From: Ignelater luminosus
Lineage: Eukaryota > Arthropoda > Insecta > Coleoptera > Elateridae
Assembly: GCA_011009095.1 (NCBI GenBank)
Contig: VTPC01000518.1
Coordinates: 192,695-256,694, forward strand
Direction of reading: 5' to 3'
Length of the DNA: 64,000 nucleotides
The notes below the pieces were generated by a model. That model was not told where the DNA came from and searched no databases. It saw only the letters and a program-made list of their open reading frames with translations. This document shows, in pieces, positions 12,601 through 23,349 of this stretch. Position 1 is the first letter of the stretch. Every line of letters begins with the position of its first letter. The position numbers and the translations under genes are program-made.

Positions 12601-15600
12601 CAAACTATACCTAGTACTGCCATAAGTCTTTGGACAGAAGTGTATGCTTTATTAATCAGGTTAGCTTTGATTCTAGCATTGCATTTTTATTATTGTATAA
12701 TCTTAATCATAGTAACCTGTCATACAAACATTTGATCACCAAACGTCAAAACTCTTTCAGTTGCAAAAACTACCCCTGTAGCTATAATAGAACTATTAAA
12801 GTGTGGAAAGAAAACCATCTGAAATTTTCAAAGTTTTAAAAAACGTAATGTTGCTGTTAGTGTCATATACTACATCATTAAACGCTACCAGAAAACTGGC
12901 AGTGTTGAAGACCGCAAAAGGTGTGGGCGTCCGCGTTCTGCCAGGACTCCAAAAATAATAAAGATTGTGTGAGAACGTATAAGAAGAAATCCATGTCGGA
13001 CACTAAAGAAAATGGCTCTACAGGTTGGAATATCAACGAGATCCATGTCCAGGTTATTAAAAGATGATCTTCATGTAAGAGCTTACAAATGGTATACATC
13101 ACATTATTTAAATAATCATTTAAAAAAATTGAGACTAGAAAAATGTAAACGGCTACTTACCAGACACGCATTAACCCAAGGACAAAATATATTATTTTGT
13201 GAGACAGGTGTCAAAACAAATACCAAAATTATATGGAAGAGATATTGATGTCATTTGTGTTTCCCCTATCCAATACTATGTTTAAAAATCAAAAATGGAC
13301 TTTTCAGCGAGATTCGGCTCCGGCTCACAAAGCCAAATCAACTCAACAGTGGTTAACCGTCAATGTACTAGACTTTATAAGTATGGAAAACTGGCCTGTG
13401 TCTAGTCTGGATCTGAATCTACTTGATTATAAAATATGATCAGAGCTGGAGCTAAGAGCGTGTTCTAAACCCCATAAAAATCTGGAGTCGCTGAAACGAA
13501 AATTAGTAAATGAAGCTTGGAATCTTCCTCTTGAAATTGTTCATGCTTCTATAGATGATTGGATTCCTCATTTAAAGGCTGTTATAAAAAACAAAGAAAG
13601 TTATATTGAATAATATAGTTCAAGATGTATTTGTAACTTCTAGTAGTTTAATAAAATGGATTATGTTTGAAAATTAATTTCTTAGTTTCGGTATTATCAG
13701 TTTATATACTTGTCCAAAGATTTATGGCAGCACTAGGTAAGTAGTAGTGTTGCTAATGCTATAAAGTTTTCACAAAAAAGTGGGCATACTGCTTTTCTGT
13801 TGAATTTTTAAGAATTTTTGATAGAATATTTGACATCATGAACCCAAGATCTCCATTTTCAAACGGTTTTAAGGCACCGCTGCGTTTAAGAAATATGGAT
13901 TATTGGTTAAATATTCTATCAGAAACTGAGAACTACATTAAAATCTTAAAAATTGGAAACAACAGCGTATTACAGTATTCGAGAAAAACTTTTGCTGTTG
14001 GATTCCTAATTCCTAATATAGTTTTAGAGGTTTAGCTTTAGATTTTTTAAGTAGGGAACAGAATCTATTACAGTATTTCCTGACGTATAAGTGCTCTCAA
14101 AATCACTTAGAGCTATTTTTTGTGTGCAGATGGACTTTGAGGCAGTTATTGTTTAGAAATAGCGTAAAACCAAGCATAAATGCAAATTGTGTAGATGATA
14201 ATTTTGATTCTACTTTTGTTTTTGAATTTAGAACTGCTAAACGACAAGTTACTGATAACGTTGATGATGATGCCAATGAAATGCATGAAATACATATAAT
14301 TAAATATATATCTCAAACTTACTCTGATATTAGGATCCAAACCCTTGCAGAGAAAAAAAGTATGCAACTTTTAGGTGATAAGCTTAATTTAAGACAAAAA
14401 TACATAAAAATATTTTATTTTATCATGTATAATTTTGATGTAATTGTTTATATTTGTATTATAATTTAATAAAAAAGTTTGGTTGGACCCCAGTGTTTTA
14501 TTTGTGTACCTGAATTAAATCTTGTCACACCTGCGGCACGCAACGTTCCCTCTATTGCATTTGACCGTGTAAGTGCGAGTGGGAAACGCTTCCCTTCTTC
14601 AACGTTCATACTCTTTTAACAGAGGGGTCTCACCGGCGCCTCATAACGCAAGCTTTCCAGTAATTGTATAAAGTTCAATGGTTCTGTTATGCAATCTAAC
14701 CTAAAATTATTTAAAAAACGTAACTGTACATGTAAGATCAGTTTAAACTGAAAAACTAATGTTCACACTGTTAAATTGGGTGAATCTCCATGGCCAACCT
14801 GCATGCAAAAAAACTGTGTATGCATAATACTTGTTCTATTAGTAAAAAATGAATCAGTATGTTTTGTGTTCATTTTGATTATAGGCAGTGCCCGCTTCAT
14901 CAATTTTTTCTTGGAAATTACTACTTCTAATAGCTCTGAGTAAAATCTTATTTTTATGTCATTTATTCTGCGATTGTTGTTGATGAGAAACTATCGTTAA
15001 GAACTTCAAAACTAGTTTAATTAAAGATTTTTGATTTTTGTGCTAGTTATCAAATTCTAAATAATAATTAAAATTGAACTTGCAGTGATTTGTTTACCGC
15101 TGCAAAGAACATGTGCGTAAAGTCTTGTGAAAATATTCCTTGCTAAAATCTGTCGGAATGATTAAAATTGGTAGTCAGTTTTATGACACATGGTGACAAA
15201 TGTAAGAACCAGATGTATGTCTTTTTTGTTAATATTTTGTTTTTCCTCACGTAGCTTTCTAAGAAAAAAAATACTATACAAACTGGGTGTATTATATACA
15301 GGGTGTCCTGAAAAACCATGAACATAGAGCTACCACAAATTCTTGAAATTAAAATAAGACGATTTAACCCAACTTACCTATATCCTAAAGTTTACCATTT
15401 ATGAGATGCAAAGTGTGAAAGTTGAATTTAAAATTTTTTGTTTTTTTGACATTTCAGGAACAAGGCAAGATATCGGGATAAAAAGAAACATTCATAAAAT
15501 GAATCTTTGTAGTTTATTGTAACATTATAACTTAAAGAAACCCAAGAAATAAAGTGAAGAAGTTCTGAGGTGCTGGTGCTTTATAATAATATGCGGCTTT

Positions 15601-18600
15601 GTTTAATAATAATAAATAGCAAAATAATAAAAAGTTATTTATTAAAGTTTGTACACAGGTTAACAAGTTATTACAATTGTTGTGGAACTGTAAAGAACCG
15701 ATCAACTGATGTGAGTTGATGTTCGGCTGAGATTCAAACACTGAGAGAGTCTTTAAAATGTTTACAAGTCATGTAAAGAGCGGGGTTCGTAGAAAAACTA
15801 CAATAATGATTTTCTAAAAACTTCTAATAAAAGAGTTTTGTGTTGGATACTCTAAGAATTAGGCAGTAAACAAAATTCTTTAACCTTCTACAAAAATTAT
15901 TTATAATGCATAAAAGTGTTTAAGATATTTGTAAAGAATTTTAGGTACGTTTGAAAGGGATTAAAAACAAGACCCTTTTTCTCTGTAGGTTTGGCTTGAT
16001 GTCACATTCCAAAAACTAAATCTTCTTCAAATCTCTAGTTTGTAGAAAGTGTCTCTACAAAAGCAATGATTCTTATTGGAGTAAGTTGATCATTTTGTGA
16101 AATTGCCCTTACCGTTTATGAGATACAAGGTGTCAAAGCTTTTTTAATATCTCAAGGACAAGGTGAGGTATTGGAATAAAATTTTCTAAATGCTTGTTAC
16201 TCTAAGGTGCCTATAATCTTATCTAGTTTTGTGTTTGATATCCTTATTAGTGGTGAAGAAATGAGGAGGGAACTAGTTCACTACCCTAAAGAAAATTGTT
16301 ATGCCACTAAAAAAGTTGAAACATTCCTGTATTTTTATAATTAATAATTGATTTGGCCAAAAAAGGCCACTCTTGCATTTTTCCCATAGAATGCATCGTT
16401 TACTATTAATATTGGATGTTTTAAAATCACTAAAATTTATTTAGTTGTTTAGTAAATTGTCATAATAGCTATAAAAACACAGACGATAATGTTCATTTGT
16501 ATTCTTTCTCAAATAAATCTTACAAAAGAGAACGACATAGGATATGAATACAGTCAGTTAATAGCTAAATGTAAGGTAGTTCTTACTCTTTACATACACT
16601 AAATGTATAAAATACTGTTATGCAAAGAGATACCATTATCATATGTCAAGTACTTGCAATTTAGATAGCTTACATTCAAGGGATAAATACATTTTATTGT
16701 TCATTATGAAGGTATCATTTACGTATCTGCTCAGTGGTATGGTTCTTTTGTGGATCAAAACAGCATTCAAAAACTTATAGTATGCACTTACTACCTTAGC
16801 GTAGTTTTACACGACAGTAAATTTTATCATAAATTTCTGCATTAGATTTGCCAAGAAATTTTGAAATAAAACATTAAATAAAAATTTTTTGAAAGTCGTG
16901 TTTGCTGTTTGCAACTTGTAATAAATTTTATGTAAAATTTCTCAATGGCGCATGCGTGTTTAATTACATTTGCAAGTGACATCTCTGGATAACAAAATAA
17001 ACACGGAAGAAATCATAACCTAAATTGTTAATTTGTTTGTTTAGGTTTGTTTATGTTTAGAGATTACGAAAACGTCGATTTTATGAGGTTATTTGTATTT
17101 TACGAACGACTCAATCTCAACATAAAATACCATAAAATAGTAATATTTTACGTTCACTTGATACTGGAAGTTCTAGTATACTGCGCATATATTGACGCAT
17201 ATTTGAGAGAGAATTTTTTTATTTTTTAGAACAGGTTCTATAAAATTTTACAGAAAATTTAACACGTAAATTAAGTCAAAAATTTTGTATGAAAAATGCG
17301 TTTGCAACGGTGTAAAATATTTATGTAGAAATTTATACAAAAATTTATGTTAAAATTTACTGTCGTGTAAAATTACGCTTAGAGGAAATAAACCTCCTAA
17401 TGAAAATAGCCCAGCATATACAGTGTGTCCAAGATAAGGATGTATAGCATGGGGATCTTGGAAACAGTAAGAGATACAGCATCGGTTAAATGGGACGAAA
17501 GTTGGCTATTCATAGAACCTTTTTGTTGGCGTTTGCAAAATCTAGATATCTTGGATAGTTTCAAAGATATCTAAAAAAAAGTAGATTACATGATTAGAAT
17601 CGTGACAACAAGAGCTATCCAAAACAATTTTCAATTGTTTTTCCACCTATTTAAAAAAATGAGGTTGATGATGGTTACTTGAAACCGAAATATTGTACAG
17701 GAATTTTGTTAGCGCATTTTAATAGAGAACAAAAAGTGGCAATGGAAAAGTGGTTTTAGTTTTGCGATATCTCTTCAAATAAAGGAAAGAAAAAATAACA
17801 AAAATTAAGAAATCTCCATTTTTTTTAAATATCTGTGAAACTATCCAAGATATCTAGATTTTTCAAATGCCAACAAAAAGGTCCTATGAATAACCAACTT
17901 TCATCCCATTTAACCGATGCTGCATCTCTTACTGTTTCCAAGATCCCCATGCTGTGCATTCTTATCTTGGACATACTGTATATATGACCAAATAGAAAGG
18001 AACTGGAAGCAGTCAGGACGTAGCAGACAGAAAGTTCTAACTTTCGTCACGGTGACAATTTGAGCAAATTTGATGTTGTTTATCCCCTATCTGACTTGCT
18101 GCAACGAGTCAGTTGTAGCAGTGGAAGGCACTACAAGGGATAAGGATTGTTTTGGTTGAATAGCACTCTGCGAAAACCCGCGCCCAAAGTGTCCAGGCTA
18201 GTCCAAACTTGACCCTTCTGATTAACGAAAATTCCATTTTTTCTGAAATTATCCGGCGGAATTCAATGAAGATCGGTATTTTACTTCATCAGCTATTGAG
18301 ATAAATGCTTAGATAATAAAACTGTTGAAGTCATCAGAGAAAAACTGTAAACACCGAAATTCGGTTTTTTCGGGTTTTTTGGTTCCACATGCATTATTTA
18401 AACTTATTTACATCTGAATCTGTTGAAACTTACCAATATTGAACATAGTGCATAGTTATCATGATTTTCTGATTATGTTCAGCCCAAAAATTGTGTGGCT
18501 TCTGAAAGATGCTATGAAATAATTTTCAAATTGTTTGACCTCAGTAAGTATAAACAATAAGGATATACATGTTTGGTGAAAATCATTCAAAACTATTGTT

Positions 18601-19573
18601 TGTGGAAGTTACGTAAAATATAAAATAAATCTTTAAATTTTAGGACATATACAGTAGGGTTAAATTTTATTGCCCTATTTGGATCCCAGGAGTTTGTGGT
18701 AGCTCTATGTTCATGATTTTTTGGGACATGCTGTATGTTGCATTGGTATTAATCTAATTACATATTATCTTTTAATGCATTGCTTGTGTGTTTGATTTTT
18801 TACTTTACAAATTCTGTTAAAATTAAATTAACCAACTGTCATTACTATGAAACTTGACCTGTTATCTAGTGTTTGTTTTCAAATTTGTTTTATTGAACAT
18901 AGTAATTTCAGTATTGTTGATACTAAATTACACTTATTACAGTGATTTAATTTTACAAAAATAATATACTGATTTCTGAAATTAACAATAATTAACACTT
19001 CAAACAGATCTAAATATAATGTTTCTGTCAAAAAAGCTATTCGTTTGGTGTGTAGTTACAACCAATTAAATTCATAGAATAAAAATTATTAGTGTTATAT
19101 CACAAGAATTGTAATATTGTTATGCCTTAAATGTATTTTAGGCAGAGGTAGAGGAGCTGCTGGACGGGGCAGAGGTAGGAAAACTAATAAATCAACTCAG
19201 GAAGGTACTTCACAGGAAATAACTTCTCCAAAATATCAACCTTTAGAAACTTCTTCAGTGAAGAAAGGTAATTCCAGAAAAAAAGACAGGTGCCCTATTT
19301 GTAATGAAGAATTTCTGCAAAGCGAATTAGTGGTATGTTGATTAAAATAACGTTAGAAAGATATTTCCAATAAAGTATATTTTTTAGGAGCACGCATCAT
19401 CTTGTATAGAAGGTTATTCAGAAAAGAATGATAGAAAGAAGACATCGGATTATCATTATAAGAGGATTACTTGTGAAACGTGTGATGAAGTATTGCCTTT
19501 CGATACTAATTATGAGGTGCACGTCCATGAATGTATAATGAAGCAAATGAAACAAAACAGTACTTCATCATAG
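676..19573 (+). CDS. Acidic, probably nuclear protein with RG box and tandem C2HC (UBZ4-like) zinc fingers, 4 exons
   Basis: Exons read as 676-736, 809-2056, 19142-19332 and 19388-19573; junction phases agree and the total of 1686 nt is divisible by three (561 residues). The 72-bp intron 737-808 stays open if read through, so a longer form of 585 residues is possible, but the stretch is AT-rich and hydrophobic with a GT...TTGTAG frame. ATG 676 has A at -3; the open frame upstream has only TTG. The N-terminal half is predicted helical and charged, the middle is acidic with basic patches (nuclear-like). Exon 3 begins with an RG-rich box (437-449). Two fingers follow: C487-x2-C490-x11-H502-x3-C506 and C529-x2-C532-x12-H545-x3-C549. 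This spacing resembles UBZ4/Rad18-type ubiquitin-binding fingers of DNA-repair proteins; a ubiquitin or DNA-damage role is inference. Intron 3 (2057-19141) is packed with transposons. I do not recognise the rest of the protein. Confidence 0.82.
2101..2395. mobile_element. MITE-like palindromic element
   Basis: A left end AGCAAGGAGCGGTATCA followed by ATTAGTTGAT (from about 2105) is repeated in inverse at about 2355-2390, where the complement reads AGCAAGGAACAGCAGAG then ATTAGTTGAT. The roughly 290-bp unit has no coding capacity and only weak inner symmetry. Size and inverted ends fit a small non-autonomous DNA transposon in the first part of the long host intron. Exact borders and target duplication are not clear. 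Confidence 0.5.
2821..3000 (+). pseudogene. Trace of a Tc1/mariner-type transposase N-terminus
   Basis: Around 2890-2990 one frame reads a helix-turn-helix-like string (ALATGVSGTSI, then an in-frame TAA, then RLNRNG). It resembles the DNA-binding start of insect Tc1-like transposases. Short, stop-containing and without recognisable ends. The rest of 2396-3080 shows nothing I can name. Confidence 0.25.
3748..3922 (-). repeat. Copia LTR (3' LTR of the element)
   Basis: 175 bp, TGTTAAAATT at one end and TTTTCTCAACA at the other. It matches the LTR at 7724-7903 except for three substitutions and one 5-bp gap, by my count. Confidence 0.95.
4085..6699 (-). pseudogene. Copia pol: integrase, reverse transcriptase, RNase H (broken)
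   Basis: Minus-strand frames 6699-5743, 5562-4735 and 4723-4085 make up pol. The integrase core shows its acidic residues in STDLCG, RSDNGTE and the GKIERENRT context. The reverse transcriptase (RVT_2 type) has RWIFKIKENG, KARLVVRG, FDIKTAFLYG and SLYGLKQAP. Copia RNase H follows, with AYSDADYAND, STSGY and STAESEFIA. Lesions: an in-frame TAA at 5743-5745 between integrase and reverse transcriptase, and a frameshift near 4735. The polymerase signature normally ending VDD reads WAND, so the first of its two aspartates is lost. The upstream join to protease near 6700-6770 is also out of frame. Confidence 0.92.
6771..7546 (-). pseudogene. Copia gag and protease (frameshifted)
   Basis: Two overlapping minus frames (7546-7025 and 7286-6771) form the gag-protease part. 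The first has a copia gag core (helical, with MARIIISLPRRFQHFVSAW). The second has a zinc knuckle C-x2-C-x4-H-x4-C (CVICRKDNHKSENC) and then the retropepsin start WYLVSGCNSHMTSH. In copia proteases that motif is normally L-D-S-G, so the catalytic aspartate is replaced by valine. The switch between frames in the overlap marks a frameshift. Confidence 0.88.
7724..7903 (-). repeat. Copia LTR (5' LTR of the element)
   Basis: 180 bp, same ends as the LTR at 3748-3922, with one 5-bp insertion relative to it. On the minus strand the inner edge continues TGATAGCAGATCCGTGG, the position of the primer-binding site; I could not assign the tRNA. Confidence 0.95.
8936..9945 (-). pseudogene. Harbinger DDE transposase (HARBI1-like), three visible lesions
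   Basis: The DDE_Tnp_4 nuclease domain is readable: aspartates in GAIDCTHVKI and LLGDNSYACK, glutamate in NVIERAFRV, plus the HTH-like TAADHFNIHKSTVSRI upstream. The natural start is probably ATG 9943-9945, with an acidic serine-rich N-terminus cut by an in-frame TAA at 9907-9909. A TAG at 9130-9132 stands where relatives have Trp (VWKRRFP). A frameshift near 9035 precedes the C-terminus, whose stop is at 8936-8938. In active elements this enzyme cuts and joins the ends at TTA/TAA sites. Here it is inactive, although all three catalytic acidic residues survive. Confidence 0.93.
10269..11023. other. Intron sequence without recognised content
   Basis: AT-rich intronic DNA between the Harbinger element and the P-element relic. 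The part next to 11024 probably belongs to the 5' end of the P-like element, but I could not find its terminal repeats. No coding signal seen. Confidence 0.5.
11024..14469 (+). pseudogene. P-element/THAP9-like transposase relic, interrupted by a Tc1/mariner element
   Basis: Exon 1 (11024-11094) and exon 2 (11189-11423) encode a THAP zinc-binding domain: CCAYGC near the start, LLKLWIHSL, the C-x2-H pair in ICSAHF, and the closing AVPSVFNF. Exon 3 starts at 11478 and gives a coiled-coil-like stretch and then the P-transposase core. That core shows IFDLMA (first Asp region), TCDGCATNMSTFRLLGC (second Asp region), and downstream FDRIFDIMNPRSPF and KCSQNHLELFF. Stops and frame changes occur near 12008, 12050, 12200, 12520 and 14033. 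The insertion 12614-13733 splits the core. Family identity rests on the THAP domain plus the order of these blocks. It is a dead transposon gene inside the host intron, not a domesticated gene as far as I can see. Confidence 0.88.
12614..13733 (+). mobile_element. Tc1/mariner element with a decayed transposase
   Basis: Ends are inverted: left GTACTGCCATAAGTCTTTGG, right on the complement GTGCTGCCATAAATCTTTGG, each flanked by TA (12612-12613 and 13734-13735), the target of this superfamily. Inside, + frames give HTH pieces (YQKTGSVEDRKRCGRPRS), then FQRDSAPAHKAKSTQQWL with the second Asp, WPVSSLDLNLLDYKI with the third, and a C-terminal SELELRACSKPHKNLESL. The region of the first Asp is degraded. 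Several stops (for example 12970, 13246, 13437) make it inactive. It is younger than the P-like relic it interrupts. Confidence 0.9.
14470..15295. other. Intron sequence without recognised content
   Basis: Contains a relatively GC-rich patch at about 14520-14660, possibly the 3' end of the P-like element. I found no inverted match for it near 10500-11000. Otherwise AT-rich with no coding signal. Confidence 0.45.
16799..17378. mobile_element. Harbinger-like MITE with TTA target duplication
   Basis: Left GCGTAGTTTTACACGACAGT, right complement GCGTAATTTTACACGACAGT, both continuing AAATTTTA(A/T)CATAAATTT. TTA flanks both ends (16796-16798 and 17379-17381). About 580 bp, AT-rich, without a transposase. 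A 60-residue open frame inside (17047-17229) has no family signature and is ignored. Confidence 0.75.
17416..17984. mobile_element. Foldback element with arms of about 165 bp
   Basis: Left arm 17416-17578 and right arm 17815-17984 are near-perfect inverse copies. Both begin ATATACAGT(G/A)TGTCCAAGAT and include GCATGGGGATCTTGGAAACA. The central 235 bp has no coding potential. A diverged piece of the same arm is readable near 26990-27060. Confidence 0.8.
18037..18450. repeat. Dispersed repeat, copy A
   Basis: Closely similar, in the same orientation, to 25067-25552. Shared landmarks are CTGCAACGAGTCAGTTGTAG, AACCCGCGCCCAAAGTGTCC and ATTATTTAAACTT. Copy B has about 70 extra bases near its 3' end. 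Likely two members of one interspersed family. Confidence 0.85.
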
Positions 19574-20588
19574 ACACATGTAATATGTTAAAAATTATAT
19601 TTTATACTTGCTTTTTAGAGTTTCATTGAAAGAAACTAACTTAGTAACAGCAAGTTTTTAAGTTTAGTAATTGAATTAAGTACTATTAGTAAATAAGATT
19701 ATAAAAATTAAGAAGAATCATTTTATAGAAGATACAAAAAAATGTGATCTTTCATATAGTATTTTCCTATTTCTTAAAAGCTTCTGTTGATTTTTTTCTA
19801 AGTGGTTTAAGTTGTTGATCAGTTTTGTACATCTATAATCTAATCATAATCATAATACTATACATTGAATATTATAATTTCTAAAACTAAAAAAAATGTG
19901 TACTGTGATGCCGTTTCTAATGCATAAGTATTGAAATAGCATAGATTTTTCAAATTATAAAATCATTTCAAGAGTGCATTACTAGTTGTTAATTTAATTA
20001 TTTTCATTAAGTAAAACTTCAAATGCCATATATTAGGAAAGTGATTTTGTTAATGTATAATTTGTCAGTTTTGATAATTATTAACTAATCACAGTTTGCT
20101 AAATTATACAGTTATGGCACTTTGTTGGGATCTGTGATGCCATGTTGAAGGTAGTAGTAATACGGTAACTGTTTCCATTATAGGATGTTATTGTTTTAAT
20201 AATTAACAGTATGAGCAATCTATCAAACTAATAATGCTAGTGTATGAAGCAGCCATGTTGTTGGTAGTATAATAGAAAGTTTATAACAATAGTCTTATCA
20301 AGTGTTATAACTTATAGTTGAGTGAACTGTACTTCTACAGAAAGCAATGTTTTCGTACCTTTCTAGTAGGGTAAGAAAAAGTAAGGTACCTAAAAACACT
20401 TGTGAAGTATTTGTTGAGAAACAATAATAAAATCTAATTTGGAGATGCAGTCTTTAATGTATTGGTTGTGGCAAAGATATTTTTGTACTAGACAATAGCA
20501 AAAGTTGAAGCACAGAATCAAATCAATTTTCTGGAGAATTGTTACTTGAGCTACTCATATTTTCCTTTTCATTATTTCCAAAGCATGT
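19574..20588. other. 3' flank of the zinc-finger gene
   Basis: AT-rich, without a clear AATAAA in the first 300 bases after the stop codon at 19571-19573. No ORF or repeat I recognise. Confidence 0.4.
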
Positions 20589-21370
20589 ATGAAACCTGTT
20601 AATGAATCTGATAACCTTTCACCAGATTTTGGTAAATGTAAACTTGAGGATCTTCTTGATGAGGTAAATATTACCCAAACCTCTTTCAGCATTAATATGC
20701 TGATGAAGATGCCATGTTTTATATTCAAGATAAATATACTCTACATTTTTAAAAACTCTAGAAAGTGGGGGAACCTGTGAGTTCACGTTTCAAATTCAAT
20801 GAATTTATATTTGTATTTCTTAACATTTTACGACATGTCTCTTCTAAATCATCGTCATCTTCCTTATTAACTGTATCTAAACCATTACTAATTGAGGAGA
20901 TAGAACTATTCATATTTTCTTCATCTATACATTCCCTGAATTCCTTCATTGTAGTATTTAAATTACTTAGATTATTATCAAAAGTTTTAGAACTAGCAGA
21001 AGCATTTTCAGTAGAGATAGCATTTGGCGATGTTTCATGACTTTTTCGTTCTGCTTGTGACACTTCATTAACTCTTCTTAAATTAATTATTGATCTAAGT
21101 ATAACATAACCATCAATCATTAATAGTGAATCCACTTACAGAGGTCTCTAGTAACCATGAGGAACTATTCAGAAACATGAACTTTGAAAATAATGAAGAG
21201 GAAAATAAAAATATGAGTACAAGAATATCTTCACCAAAACCAGTACATCAAGACTGCATCTTCAAATTGGAGTAATGTTAAGACAGAAGTTCCGATGGCT
21301 TAAATTATAATGAAAAATTAATAAAATCTATTAAACATAAAACTAAGCAACATGAAATGTCATTAACAAA
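20589..21370. pseudogene. Exon-like fragments in mixed orientation, probably a rearranged dead gene
   Basis: Three stretches look protein-coding by composition (acidic, Ser/Asn/Glu-rich, no stops) and are bordered by splice-like signals. They are 20589-20663 on + (ending CKLEDLLDE then GTAAAT), 20775-21076 on - (including LNTTMKEFRECIDEENM and DDDDLEETCRKMLRN), and from 21142 on + (EELFRNMNFENNEEENKN, after TTACAG). The third runs on with shifts of frame near 21250 and 21297 to about 21370 (YNEKLIKSIKHKTKQHEMS). Turned over in place, the middle piece would lie between the other two and end in the phase the third needs. I do not recognise the protein. It could also be pieces of two genes. Confidence 0.4.
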
Positions 21371-21406
21371 CAGATACCTGCAGTATAGAGGAAGCAATGG
21401 AAAGTG

Positions 21407-21715
21407 TACAGAGTGATTGGAATTGATTGAGGATGGTTTGAATCTTGCGCCGAAGTTTTTCACGTGGTAGGTTGGCTATAGTGTGTAAGCATTCAGGGTC
21501 GACCGGGAGCAGTGTTGCCAGATGTGTGCTGTGATGTGAAACTTTAATTAAAAAAATAAAATGAGTCCTTAGCGTTATCTTTAACACTAAAGTGCTAAAT
21601 CTGGCAACACTGCTCCCGGATGACCCTAACCGCTTACACACTATAGCCAACCTATCACGTGAAAAACTTCGGCGCGAAATTCAAACCATCCTCAATCAAT
21701 TGCAACCACTCTGTA
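21407..21715. mobile_element. Palindromic MITE, arms of about 120 bp
   Basis: Left arm TACAGAGTGATTGGAATTGA and right arm (complement) TACAGAGTGGTTGCAATTGA. Both then carry TTGAGGATGGTTTGAAT, CGCCGAAGTTTTTCACGTG, TTGGCTATAGTGTGTAAGC and CGGGAGCAGTGTTGCCAGAT. TA at both borders may be the target duplication. No coding capacity. Confidence 0.85.
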
Positions 21716-23349
21716 TTTTTTCTCTTGGGAATAATATTGTTTGATATTACTCATATAACAATGTAATCAGTGAATTTGCCAAGAAAAACAGAAGAATTTC
21801 AATAGGTACATTATAAATAAATAACTAAATATCAAACGATTAATTGCTTCCATGCATGCGTATGCCTGTTAACAACTCAAATAGAATGGCTCTTGGTGGC
21901 AATAAATGTAACACTTTTTATTATCATTTTTTATGTTTTTGTACAGAAAGAAGTTAAATTATTAAATATCAAATTGGAATAAATTCTATAACAAAGTTAT
22001 GTATTTCTTTTTCTTTAAATCATTTGGGCACCTATTGGATCATATAGCCCTGTAAATTTGATACCAAACCTGAAAAATCTTTCCAATAGGGTGTCACCCT
22101 TTCTTTTTTGTTATACAGGGTGTTCCAGTGGTTCGTGCTCAGAGACTAGCATTGTTTTTTGTAGGAATATCAAAAACTGCTACGGGAAAAGTTGCACAGT
22201 TTCAGCATCATTTAATTTTTTCATGTAGAACATCATCAAATACAATGAACTACCCTGATACAATTGATAAACATTTGGTTTTAAAAACCTGGTATCGATA
22301 AACTTAGATCTTCAATCTTTAGAAATGATTATTAAAATTAAAGTTAAAGTAGGTATATCAGAACTGTTTGTTTGGTCGAAATATCAGCTATAACAGCCAC
22401 AGCATGACTGTTACTTAATTAATAAAATTAAAAATGTTTAAAACTAAATTCTTGAATCTATTGCAGTAGTCCAGATTTTATTTAATAATATCACTACCCT
22501 GAAGGAGTGTGAATAATCAAAGGCGTGACAGGTTGAACCAAGGAGGGCTTCTAGTTCAAAAACTATAAGGACTATAGGAGTCTGGTTTTCACCAATCGAT
22601 GCAGCTTCGCAGGCACTATGGCGGGATAGGAAAGAAAGTCCTGTGAAAAACCAAGAAATTCGAAAGCCCCCCCAAACAACTGTTTGAGGAATCTGCGAAT
22701 CCGGATAGTCTGATCAACATAATATTCGAGACTTATGTTCTGGTAGGGCTTATCTACCCACTCGAGAAAACCCAACTCGATTCGATTAACTCCGCACTTT
22801 TCTCCATAACTCACCGAGATGCCAACTTAAAAAATTTGTAACTTGGTTAATTATAGTCCGATCAAGCTGAAATCTTTTCTAACCTAAAGAGTATCATCAG
22901 GGCACCTAGCTTAGGTTGGTACCAGTGACGTTCTTCTGTTTTTGGGGTCGATTAGAACAAAAAATCGTAATTTGCCTTCCTTTGTACCTTTTTGGGACAG
23001 TTATCCGAGTTCCTATGGACACGTAGTTATACTGCATTGATGCGTCGTGGAATGGGGAACAAAAAAGGTTCTATGCACTTTTTTCTACAAGGTCATCTTC
23101 TAGGTCGAAAACGCGAAAAACTAAAACTATGGCTGGAAACTGGAAATATGGCCCTGAAATGGACACCCTTTGAACTACAGACAAATCTTTTGAAATAAAT
23201 GTACCTACTTTACCGACCTATACGTAATTCTGGAAGCCAATTTCGTATTTTTCCAGAACGATTCTGAAACACAGGGAGGATGCTGTTTCCTTTCCATCCC
23301 TTCTTTTTGGGTGAATAATGCTTAGATTCCGCATGAAGCTTGCTCAAGC
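21716..23349. other. Intergenic DNA with one terminal-motif copy
   Basis: No gene seen. TATACAGGGTGTTCC at 22113-22127 is the same kind of end seen on the inverted-repeat elements of this window, but I could not find its partner. The block 22540-23340 is less AT-rich and repeat-like. Confidence 0.4.

Larger units (their letters stand above)
15296..18736. mobile_element. 3.4-kb inverted-repeat element with ACAGGGTGTCC-type ends
   Basis: The left end (from 15297: ATACAGGGTGTCCTGAAAAA, then CATGAACATAGAGCTACCAC) has its inverse at 18692-18736, where the complement reads ATACAGCATGTCCCAAAAAA and the same CATGAACATAGAGCTACCAC. The inverted ends are about 45 bp and nearly identical in their inner half. 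No transposase is readable between them. The interior holds two smaller inverted-repeat elements (16799-17378, 17416-17984) and one copy of a dispersed repeat (18037-18450). This fits a non-autonomous DNA element that has collected insertions. Related sequence lies at 50686-51080. Confidence 0.65.

Noticed and set aside
17047..17229. 60-codon + frame
   Set aside because: Inside the Harbinger-like MITE, no similarity to a transposase or other family.
20765..21040. Open + frame of 91 codons
   Set aside because: The minus frame over the same bases has a more natural acidic composition and splice-like borders; the + frame is its hydrophobic, Ser/Leu-rich complement.
21363..21650. 95-codon minus frame
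   Set aside because: Lies wholly inside the palindromic MITE 21407-21715 and arises from its arms.
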